Made by a program: the position numbers and the translations under genes
Source of the DNA: Firm-04 sp045627405
GTDB taxonomy: Bacteria > Bacillota > Clostridia > Oscillospirales > Ruminococcaceae
Assembly: GCA_045627405.1 (NCBI GenBank)
Contig: JAZQNP010000010.1
Span: 1-6,041, forward strand
Reading direction: 5' to 3'
Length of the DNA: 6,041 bases
The notes under the pieces: model-generated
What the model saw: only the letters and a program-made list of their open reading frames with translations
What the model was told of the DNA's origin: nothing
Database searches by the model: none
In this document: positions 1 through 5,993 of the stretch, piece after piece
Layout of the letters: each line of letters opens with the position of its first letter
Numbering within the stretch: the stretch's first letter is position 1

Positions 1-436
1 ACTTCTGATACTGATAGTTCTGCTTCTTGTCATCATGACGGTATACAATCAGATCATGCTGAGAAAGAACAAAGACCTCTACGAAACGCCACTCGGACAG
101 CTTGTTGAGGTGGACGGTCACAATATGAGCATCTACACCGAAGGCGAGGGAGAACACACGATCGTGTTCCTGTCGGGCTGGGGCACTTCCTCTCCGATTC
201 TCGATTTCAAGCCGCTGTATTCAAGGCTGAGCGATGAATACAGGATAGCCGTTGGCTATGGTTTCAGTGATGTGGTAGACGGTGAGCCTGATATGGATAC
301 CATACTCCGTCAGGACAGAGAAGCGCTTGAAAAGGCAGGTATCAAAGCGCCTTATGTGTTATGTCCACATTCGCTGTCGGGCTATGAAGCTACTCTCTGG
401 GCGCAGAAGTACCCTGACGAGGTGGAAGCCATCTCT

Positions 437-469
437 TGTGCCCGATGCGGCTTCACGTCCAATGCAGAC
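437..469 (+). other. Possible TnpB-type zinc-ribbon remnant
   Basis: In the hydrolase frame, just where hydrolase similarity ends, the sequence reads CARCGFTSNAD. This matches the second half of the C-terminal zinc ribbon of IS200/IS605-family TnpB proteins (pattern CxxCG[FY]xxxAD, usually followed by xNA and an NI). The first CxxC pair and the rest of TnpB are absent. The following NSYYTSNI keeps only a loose likeness. It may be a scar from an insertion sequence or recombination event that cut the hydrolase gene; with only 11 residues, chance remains a real alternative. Confidence 0.27.
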
Positions 470-492
470 AATTCATATTATACTTCAAATAT

Positions 493-568
493 ATTTCAAT
501 TTGCAATGTTGATTTGCACCAAAATCATGCACATTTCACGCATACGCAAAAAAAGCACAATTCGCAAT
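493..568. repeat. Repeated TT(T/C)GCA words upstream of the arabinanase promoter
   Basis: This AT-rich stretch lies 20-95 bases upstream of the -35 box. TTTGCA occurs at 500-505 and 513-518, 13 bases apart. A variant, TTCGCAAT, is at 561-568 and differs by one base from TTTGCAAT at 500-507. AATCATG (523-529) is mirrored by CATGATT (572-578). Position and spacing suit binding sites for an AraC-type activator such as either regulator in this window, but no match to a known operator is claimed. Confidence 0.3.
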
Positions 569-588
569 ATTCATGATTCAATTCTTCA

Positions 589-617
589 TTGTTTTTCGTG
601 CCCCTCTATGCTATAAT
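589..617 (+). promoter_or_regulatory. Extended -10 promoter of the arabinanase gene
   Basis: A perfect TATAAT at 612-617 is preceded by TGC (609-611), giving the extended -10 TGnTATAAT. TTGTTT at 589-594 is a weak -35 exactly 17 bases upstream. Transcription would start near 624, leaving a leader of about 27 bases. A consensus -10 with a poor -35 fits a promoter that an upstream activator could boost. Confidence 0.75.
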
Positions 618-636
618 CAAACCATAGATTACATTT

Positions 637-643
637 AGGGGGG
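637..643 (+). promoter_or_regulatory. Ribosome binding site of the arabinanase gene
   Basis: AGGGGGG lies seven bases before the ATG at 651. It fixes that start, which also begins a well-formed signal peptide. Confidence 0.75.
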
Positions 644-650
644 TATATCA

Positions 651-2831
651 ATGAAACTGAGACGTACACTTGCATCCGCACTGGCATTCTGCATGATGCT
701 CGGCACAGCAACGTCGCTGTCTGCATCCGCTGGGAACTACTCTCGTGCTTCTGTGCATGATCCGTCCATCGTGAAGCTGGAGGAGGGCGGATATTACATT
801 ATCGGTTCGCACCTCGGCGCAGCGCGGTCGAACGACCTGCAAAACTGGCAGTCCGCTGCAAACTCCAATCTCGGCTCGACCAGAACCACATTTTTCCGCG
901 ACATCTACAAGGATCTCGCGATTCCGGAGAAGTGGTCGAACACGACCGCAGGCTACAATCTTGCAGGCAATATGTGGGCACCGGATATCATCTACAATCA
1001 TGATATGGGCAAATATTGTATGTATCTCAGCGTGAACGGTCAAGTATGGAATTCATCGGTCGTGCTTTGTACGTCGGATAACATCGATGGTCCGTATACC
1101 TATCAGGGAACAATTGTCTACTCCGGCTTTACAAACGGCTCAGTGAACAATGTCAACAGCACCGATGTGCCGCGCGTGCTCGGACAGAATCCGGATATCA
1201 GCAGATATCTCTCGAATGGTACTTGGAATGCCTCATACGGTACAAACGCGATCGACCCTGCTGTATTCTACGATGAAAACGGTAATCTCTGGATGGTCTA
1301 TGGCTCATGGTTCGGCGGAGTGTATATGCTGGAGCTTGATGAACATACAGGTCTGCGCGACTACAACGTCAAGTATAACACCGTCGCAAATGTCTCCGAT
1401 GCATACATGGGAATCAAGGCGGCAGGTGGCAATTTCACATCGGGTGAAGGTCCGTATATCGAGTATATGAAAGCGCCGGGCAGCGATAAGGGCTACTATT
1501 ATCTGTTTGTGTCCTACGGCTATTTCAATTCCAACGGCGGATACAATATGCGTATTTTCCGCAGTGAGAATCCGCAGGGACCGTATGTCGATCAGAATGG
1601 AAACAGCGCGATCTACCCGCGCGGCGGCGATAATATCGGCGGCACGGTCGGCGAGCGTTTGATGAGCAATTATCAGTGGAGCTGCAACGACCGCCCGTTC
1701 AAGGCGCAGGGACATAACTCCGCGCTGATGGATGACGACGGCAAGCTGTATGTCATCTACCACACCAAATTCGATGACGCATTTGGCTTCCATGAGGTGC
1801 GTGTGCACCAGATGATTATGAACACGGACGGCTGGCCGGTTGCCGCGCCCTACGAATATTCCGGCGAAACACTCTCCGAAAACGGTCACGCGGCGGAGGC
1901 CGTGATCGGTGACTACGAATTCATCTTCCACACGCTCAATCAGCGGTTTGAGAGCGATGTTAGCTCGGATGTGGAGAAACCGAAGAATATTTCCCTCAAT
2001 TCAGATGGCACGATCACGGGCGACATCACAGGCACATGGATGATGCGCGGCGGTTCGCCGTATATGTCCGTGAGCTTCGGCGGCGTGACGTACAACGGCG
2101 CATTTCTGGTGCAGGCGGATGAATCCGCAGCCATGACACAGCGCATGACATTCACTGCGACCGGCAACAACACCTGCGTCTGGGGCAGCAAGAAAACCGC
2201 ATATGACCGCGCAAAGGATATCGTAAATCTCACACCGCTGGAAAACGGCACCTACACGATTCAGAACATCAACAGCAAGCTCTGGATCAATGCGAAAAAC
2301 GGTGCAAGTGCGCAGCAGAACAATACCGCGCAGGTCTGGACATTTACACAGACCGGCGACGGCTGGTACTATATCCAGAATGCATCCGGTCAGGCGCTGA
2401 CCGTCGAAAACGGGGATGCGGCGAACGGCGCAGATGTCCTGCTCACCGAGTTCACCGGCGACACTGCACAGAAATTCCGCGTGGTGCAGGAGGGCGCAAA
2501 CACTTATGCACTGCTGACCGCCTCCTCTGGCGGCAAGGGCTGCGCGGATGTGTATGAAATCAGTCTGGATGCGGGCGCAAACATCTGCCAGTGGGAATAC
2601 TGGGGCGGAAATGGTCAGAAGTATTTGATTGAACCGGCTGAACCGGTCAAAGAAATCGTCGGAGATGTCAACGGCGATGGGCAATTTAATCTCGCCGATG
2701 CGGTTGCATTGCAGCGGTACCTGCTGACGATCGACAACACGCTAGCCAATCCGCAGGCAGCTGATCTGAATGCAGACGGACGACTGAATGCGGTTGATCT
2801 TGCGCTGCTCAAACACAATCTGTTTGCATAA
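651..2831 (+). CDS. Secreted GH43 endo-alpha-1,5-L-arabinanase with ricin-type trefoil and dockerin
   Basis: Predicted to cut alpha-1,5-linked arabinan, the side chains of pectin, outside the cell. Residues 1-27 form a signal peptide: MKLRR, a hydrophobic core, and an ASA site before Gly28. The five-bladed propeller (about 30-415) shows the GH43 triad: Asp37 in HDPSI (general base), Asp202 in AIDPAV (pKa modulator) and Glu266 in SGEGPYI (general acid). MWAPD (108-112) and His355 in AQGHNS, the likely metal-site His of arabinanases, also fit. Residues 420-515 match the beta-rich C-terminal domain of extracellular arabinanases like Bacillus Abn2, ending in VWGSKK. A ricin-type trefoil (about 531-662) has QVW, QKF and QKY repeat signatures and probably binds glycans. 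A type I dockerin (669-726) has two calcium loops (Asp672/Asn674/Asp676/Asn680/Asp683 and Asp705/Asn707/Asp709/Asn713/Asp716), implying attachment to a cohesin scaffold. All key residues are present. No terminator follows, so readthrough into the regulator gene is likely. An exo-acting or other arabinan activity is the main alternative. Confidence 0.92.
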   Translation: MKLRRTLASALAFCMMLGTATSLSASAGNYSRASVHDPSIVKLEEGGYYIIGSHLGAARSNDLQNWQSAANSNLGSTRTTFFRDIYKDLAIPEKWSNTTAGYNLAGNMWAPDIIYNHDMGKYCMYLSVNGQVWNSSVVLCTSDNIDGPYTYQGTIVYSGFTNGSVNNVNSTDVPRVLGQNPDISRYLSNGTWNASYGTNAIDPAVFYDENGNLWMVYGSWFGGVYMLELDEHTGLRDYNVKYNTVANVSDAYMGIKAAGGNFTSGEGPYIEYMKAPGSDKGYYYLFVSYGYFNSNGGYNMRIFRSENPQGPYVDQNGNSAIYPRGGDNIGGTVGERLMSNYQWSCNDRPFKAQGHNSALMDDDGKLYVIYHTKFDDAFGFHEVRVHQMIMNTDGWPVAAPYEYSGETLSENGHAAEAVIGDYEFIFHTLNQRFESDVSSDVEKPKNISLNSDGTITGDITGTWMMRGGSPYMSVSFGGVTYNGAFLVQADESAAMTQRMTFTATGNNTCVWGSKKTAYDRAKDIVNLTPLENGTYTIQNINSKLWINAKNGASAQQNNTAQVWTFTQTGDGWYYIQNASGQALTVENGDAANGADVLLTEFTGDTAQKFRVVQEGANTYALLTASSGGKGCADVYEISLDAGANICQWEYWGGNGQKYLIEPAEPVKEIVGDVNGDGQFNLADAVALQRYLLTIDNTLANPQAADLNADGRLNAVDLALLKHNLFA

Positions 2832-2836
2832 TATCC

Positions 2837-2865
2837 TTGACAAGTTTCCTGTATTGTGGTATGAT
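2837..2865 (+). promoter_or_regulatory. Near-consensus promoter of the small AraC regulator
   Basis: A perfect -35 TTGACA (2837-2842) is followed after 17 bases by TATGAT (2860-2865), itself preceded by TGG (2857-2859) as an extended -10. The -35 begins six bases after the dockerin gene's stop. The expected transcription start, near 2872, falls within the ribosome binding site, so the leader would be only about 15 bases. Confidence 0.8.
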
Positions 2866-2870
2866 GATAG

Positions 2871-2880
2871 AAAGGAGGTG
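2871..2880 (+). promoter_or_regulatory. Strong Shine-Dalgarno site that sets the AraC start
   Basis: AAAGGAGGTG is complementary to the 16S rRNA 3' end. Its GGAGG core ends eight bases before ATG 2887. A second in-frame ATG at 2893 is 14 bases away and less suitable. The in-frame ATG at 2788 lies inside the dockerin coding region. Confidence 0.85.
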
Positions 2881-2886
2881 AACAGA

Positions 2887-3681
2887 ATGAGAATGGATGA
2901 AATCGGCTGGCACTCGATTCACGATGCCGGATTTGAAAACGAAAGACCTCACGGTTCCGGCGATTGGATATTTCTTCTGATCAAATCACCCTGTGTGATT
3001 TGGGTAAACGGAGAGTTGCAGCATTTTCCTGCATATACATGGATTCTGTTCACGCCGGATTACCACCAGAAATACGGCGCAGACCATACCGAATATTATG
3101 ACGACTGGATGCATTTTGAACCGGACGAATCTGAGAAGGCACTGCTCAAATCAATGCAAATCCCCGTCAATACGCCGATCCCGCTGCCGAAGGGTACAGA
3201 AATCTCGAAGATTCTGCGCGAGATGTGCTTTGAATTTTACTCGACACACCTGCACCGCAGCGATATGACAGACCTCTATTTTAAGATGTTGTTTTTCCGT
3301 CTGCACGAACAGCTTGTGCGGATTCATGCCGTTCCGGAGACCGAAGATCTCGCTGAGCGTCTTCGATGGATCAAGGAAGCGATCTATCGCAAGCCGTTCA
3401 ACAAATTCACAGCAGCGCGCTTTGCGGAGGATTTGAATCTCACTGAGGATACCTTTTTGCAGCAGTATGAAGCGCAGAACGGCAGCGCATTTGCCGATGA
3501 CCTGATCGGTACGCGGATGCAGTATATTGCAGAGCAGATGCGCGTACATCTCGATGAAGATCAGACGGTCGAAGAAATCGCGCAGCTCACCGGCTTTGCA
3601 AGCGAAGACGAATTTTCGGCACTGTTTGCAAAGCATATCGGCATCACGCCGCAGGAGCATCTCAACAATCTCAGAGCATAA
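2887..3681 (+). CDS. AraC-family transcriptional regulator with cupin-like sensor
   Basis: A 264-residue cytoplasmic DNA-binding protein of usual AraC-family length. Residues 20-80 are beta-rich (GDWIFLLIKSPCVIWVNGE then WILFTPDYHQKYGA and DDWMHF) and resemble the cupin-type sugar-binding arm of AraC regulators. Residues 100-145 form a helical linker. The C-terminal domain (about 157-262) holds two helix-turn-helix units. The first (FTAARFAEDLNLTEDTFLQQY, 174-194) departs from the usual 'SPSYFSRLFK' form. The second (TVEEIAQLTGFASEDEFSALF, 227-247, then ITPQEHL) keeps the family signature IA..tGF...F...F...G.TP. The effector is unknown; with an arabinanase immediately upstream, arabinose or an arabino-oligosaccharide is a reasonable guess. 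It has its own promoter and may also be co-transcribed with the arabinanase. It converges on the large regulator, with a hairpin between them. Confidence 0.88.
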   Translation: MRMDEIGWHSIHDAGFENERPHGSGDWIFLLIKSPCVIWVNGELQHFPAYTWILFTPDYHQKYGADHTEYYDDWMHFEPDESEKALLKSMQIPVNTPIPLPKGTEISKILREMCFEFYSTHLHRSDMTDLYFKMLFFRLHEQLVRIHAVPETEDLAERLRWIKEAIYRKPFNKFTAARFAEDLNLTEDTFLQQYEAQNGSAFADDLIGTRMQYIAEQMRVHLDEDQTVEEIAQLTGFASEDEFSALFAKHIGITPQEHLNNLRA

Positions 3682-3682
3682 A

Positions 3683-3718
3683 AATGACCCGTCTGCGAGA
3701 TTTCGCGGGCGGGTCATT
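3683..3718. terminator. Shared hairpin terminator between convergent regulators
   Basis: The arms 3683-3698 and 3703-3718 pair over 16 positions around the loop GATT; the outer nine (AATGACCCG with CGGGTCATT) are perfect. In plus-strand RNA the two imperfect positions are G-U pairs, so the stem is continuous, but only TTCT follows. In minus-strand RNA those positions become A-C mismatches, but the stem is followed by a run of five T. It is probably bidirectional, with the stem favouring one direction and the U-tract the other. The minus-strand gene's stop codon lies inside the 3' arm. Confidence 0.82.
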
Positions 3719-5939
3719 CTGATCTGTGTGCATTGCGATATTGCAGCGCGGTCATGCCGCATTTTTCGCGGAACTGTCGCATAAAATGCGATTCGTTCCG
3801 ATAGCCGCACTGCGCTGAAATTTCCTGAACGCGCAGGTCGGTGTGCTGCAAAAGCTGCTTTGCCTTGTCTATGCGGATCGAGATGATGTCATCCATGCAG
3901 CTCAGCGAGAAAAACTGCTTATAAAGCCGCTGCAAATGGCTGCGGCTGATGCCGAGCTGCTTTGCTATATCCCCGATGTTCCAGTCATTTTGCGGATTTG
4001 CAAGAATTTCATTCCGCAGCCGGTGGAACTGCTCTTTATAGTCGAAATATGTGCCTGATTCTGCGTCTGCGCGGAGCTGGATGGTCTGTTCTGCAGCTTC
4101 GATCGCCGATGCCGTTTCTGCAAGCGAATCTTGCTGTAACCGCTGCTGAACGACAAAAATTGCAGGGACCTGCGCATCCGCCGCACCGAGCAGATGGCGC
4201 ATTCTGTGCGCCAGTGTCATTACAAGTGATTCCGTCGTATCTGCATTATCAGCAAGATCCGCAGCAGGAACAATCACCGCAAATATATCGGACTGCATCC
4301 GTGCCGAAAACCCGCCCTCCGGCAGCACATCGCGCAGCGCATTCGCAAACAGCAGCGCGGCATTGTAATCCTGATTCAGCTCCGTAATTTTCATCATGAT
4401 GAGCAGCGGAACTTGATTACTTGTACGGCAATTATGCAGAATATCGTGCAGATGCTCCGCAAGTCCGCGCCGGTTATAGAGCCCCGTTTCGGGGTCATGC
4501 GTGGAGATGACCGCCATCTGTTCGTGGCGATATTCGGCATATAATGCTTGCTGAAGCTGATACAGTCCGTGTGCGGCGGCATCGCACCAGCTTGTGTAAT
4601 ATTCGTCCGGCTCGATGTCCTCCGGTGTGCGGTAGGCACTCGCGAGATACCCGAACATCTGTCCATGCGCATGGAGTGCTGTCATCAAAATCAGCATGGG
4701 TTCGTGCGGTTCCTGCAATGCAGGCAGGATATTCTTTGTATCAAATGTGTATTGGTCGCGCGCATTGATCCCGCGCCGTTTGGAAAGTGCCAGCAGCATT
4801 GTATCCGAAAAGCCCGCCTGCCGGAATTGCTCCGGATGCGCAAAATCCATGCACCAGTCTGCGCAGAGACAGATATCCAGCCAGACCCAGTTTTGCAGCA
4901 CATGCCCCACACTGTCGGTTTTCGTGATCCAGTCGTTCAGCGATGCCGCACCGCCGGTCTGTGCGAACAGATCCGATGCCAGAAAAGTACGCTTCTGCGT
5001 CTGATTCCGCACTTTTGCGCGGAAATAGACATCGAGCGGAGAATTCGGATTCTGCGGCATCTGCGCAGGATTGCACCCGCAGCTTTCGCCGTAACGGACG
5101 GTCTGCCTGACCGTTGATACGCTCATCGGTTCGCCTGAGATCATCTCATGCAGCATGAAAACCGCATCTGCACCGTACTGTCGGTCGCGCCCTTCAATGG
5201 TGGTGATGCGCGGGATATTCAGCCATGAGTCCCAGCCGCCGTCATAGCCGGTGATTTTGATTTCATCGGGGACAGAGATGCCGTTTTGCATCAGCGCTTT
5301 GCAGAGCGCCGAAGCCATGATATCGCTGGCGCAGACGACGGCATCGGGCTTTGGCAATGTGCCCTCCGCAATCTGGCAGCCGATTTTTGTAGGAATGACA
5401 CGCCAAAATTCGCCGTAAAAGATATCCTCTTCCGAGAATGGTAATCCTGCTTCACGCATTGCCTGAGAATACCCTGCAAGTCGTTCCTCCGAGGTTTGGT
5501 TGCCCTCAAAGCCCGTGATGCACCAGATTTTTCTGCATTCGTGTGCCTCAATCAGATGCTTTGTCATGCGGTATATGCTTTCCTGCTGCCGTGGATGGAG
5601 ATTCTCAAACGGCAGCATATCCTCGCCCAGCATAAGACAAGGGATATCCGTCTGCATGAGCTGTCGATGAATACTATCGGTGACGGGGCGATTGTGAAAG
5701 CGTTCTGCCGCAAAGAGAATGCCGTCGAGCCCTTGCTTTGTAGGCAGCGTGTAGATATTTTCCAGTCCGCGGATATAGCTATCCTGCTGCAAGTCGATGT
5801 GCGAATTGTAGATGCCGGTGTACAGCAAAACATCATAGCCGAGTGTTTTTGCAGTATCATAAACACCGTGCAGCAGCTCATAATCCAGCGGATCTAATAG
5901 CTCTGGCATGATGATGCCGAGCCGTTTGACAGCCTGCAC
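3714..5939 (-). CDS. Hybrid regulator: LacI/XylR-type sugar-binding, degenerate GGDEF and AraC HTH domains
   Basis: A 741-residue protein starting at GTG 5939, the only start with a good ribosome binding site and placed directly before the first domain. Residues 4-288 are a periplasmic-binding-protein-like sensor of the LacI/XylR type (KRLGIIMPEL at the start, LDGILFAAER, PDAVVCASDIMASAL, DEIKITGYDGG, closing with ESCGC). No LacI headpiece precedes it and no signal peptide is present, so it acts in the cytoplasm. Residues 300-470 are uncharacterised and possibly GAF-like. Residues 478-635 resemble GGDEF: DPETGLYNRRG (482-492) is well kept, but the signature is QSDIF (549-553) and the metal-binding Asp region reads MKITELN, so diguanylate cyclase activity is unlikely. 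Residues 640-738 form an AraC DNA-binding domain (WNIGDIAKQLGISRSHLQRLY, then VQEISAQCGYRNESHFMRQF). E. coli XylR has the sensor-plus-AraC plan without the middle parts. Likely a sugar-responsive regulator; the ligand is unknown. Confidence 0.88.
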   Translation of the reverse strand: MQAVKRLGIIMPELLDPLDYELLHGVYDTAKTLGYDVLLYTGIYNSHIDLQQDSYIRGLENIYTLPTKQGLDGILFAAERFHNRPVTDSIHRQLMQTDIPCLMLGEDMLPFENLHPRQQESIYRMTKHLIEAHECRKIWCITGFEGNQTSEERLAGYSQAMREAGLPFSEEDIFYGEFWRVIPTKIGCQIAEGTLPKPDAVVCASDIMASALCKALMQNGISVPDEIKITGYDGGWDSWLNIPRITTIEGRDRQYGADAVFMLHEMISGEPMSVSTVRQTVRYGESCGCNPAQMPQNPNSPLDVYFRAKVRNQTQKRTFLASDLFAQTGGAASLNDWITKTDSVGHVLQNWVWLDICLCADWCMDFAHPEQFRQAGFSDTMLLALSKRRGINARDQYTFDTKNILPALQEPHEPMLILMTALHAHGQMFGYLASAYRTPEDIEPDEYYTSWCDAAAHGLYQLQQALYAEYRHEQMAVISTHDPETGLYNRRGLAEHLHDILHNCRTSNQVPLLIMMKITELNQDYNAALLFANALRDVLPEGGFSARMQSDIFAVIVPAADLADNADTTESLVMTLAHRMRHLLGAADAQVPAIFVVQQRLQQDSLAETASAIEAAEQTIQLRADAESGTYFDYKEQFHRLRNEILANPQNDWNIGDIAKQLGISRSHLQRLYKQFFSLSCMDDIISIRIDKAKQLLQHTDLRVQEISAQCGYRNESHFMRQFREKCGMTALQYRNAHRSE

Positions 5940-5945
5940 ACAAAT

Positions 5946-5954
5946 CCCCCTTTT
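5946..5954 (-). promoter_or_regulatory. Ribosome binding site that sets the GTG start
   Basis: Read on the minus strand, AAAAGGGGG lies six bases before GTG 5939. The in-frame ATG at 6020 has no visible site in this window and would add 27 unrelated residues before the sugar-binding domain. Confidence 0.72.
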
Positions 5955-5963
5955 GCATCCAAG

Positions 5964-5993
5964 TGTATACTGTATATAGGCAACACCGCACAA
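5964..5993 (-). promoter_or_regulatory. Candidate promoter of the hybrid regulator
   Basis: On the minus strand, TTGTGC (5993-5988) and TATACA (5969-5964) are 18 bases apart. Transcription would start near 5957, giving a short leader of about 18 bases. The match is only moderate. Confidence 0.35.
5966..5976. promoter_or_regulatory. Perfect odd palindrome overlapping the candidate -10
   Basis: TATACTGTATA reads as TATAC and GTATA around a central T. It overlaps the proposed -10 of the hybrid regulator, where a bound protein would block transcription. It could be an autoregulatory operator, but AT-rich palindromes of this size also arise by chance. Confidence 0.25.

Larger units (their letters stand above)
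2..616 (+). pseudogene. Truncated membrane-anchored alpha/beta-hydrolase (5' end outside window)
   Basis: The frame is open from base 2, so the gene starts left of the window. The first visible residues are a hydrophobic run (LLILIVLLLVIM), a transmembrane anchor, followed by basic RKNK; the hydrolase domain would then lie outside the membrane. Numbered from the Met at 35, the core strand HTIVFLSGWGTSSPILDF (41-58), GYGFSDVVDG (74-83) and the nucleophile elbow PHSLSG with Ser113 match Firmicute alpha/beta-hydrolases. Two defects are visible. After EYRIAV the frame goes straight to GYGFSDV, where relatives as I remember them carry a few more residues (roughly VEKF). Resemblance also stops after DEVEAI (about base 433), before the catalytic Asp and His. 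The remaining frame runs through AT-rich DNA and ends inside the next gene's -10 box, so its tail is probably not real coding sequence. Probably inactive; substrate unknown. A short expressed protein cannot be excluded. Confidence 0.7.

Noticed and set aside
282..512. 76-codon plus-strand open frame overlapping the hydrolase remnant
   Set aside because: It lies in a different frame across the conserved hydrolase core, with no ribosome binding site or recognisable domain.
681..692. Cys14 in the arabinanase signal peptide as a lipoprotein anchor
   Set aside because: The residues before it (LAF) do not fit the lipobox, which needs a small residue directly before Cys. The ASA cleavage site further on fits a normal secreted protein.
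1305..2684. Long minus-strand open frames (about 208 and 227 codons) opposite the arabinanase gene
   Set aside because: The arabinanase reading frame has full domain and active-site evidence across this stretch. The opposite frames show no recognisable domains and are expected shadows of GC-rich codon usage.
2788..2886. Earlier ATG at 2788 for the AraC regulator
   Set aside because: It lies within the dockerin coding region and would add 33 residues unlike the family. The strong ribosome binding site at 2871-2880 and the promoter at 2837-2865 point to ATG 2887.
3843..5897. Plus-strand open frames opposite the hybrid regulator
   Set aside because: The minus-strand protein has clear sugar-binding, GGDEF-like and AraC domains over the whole length. 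The plus-strand frames have no recognisable motifs.
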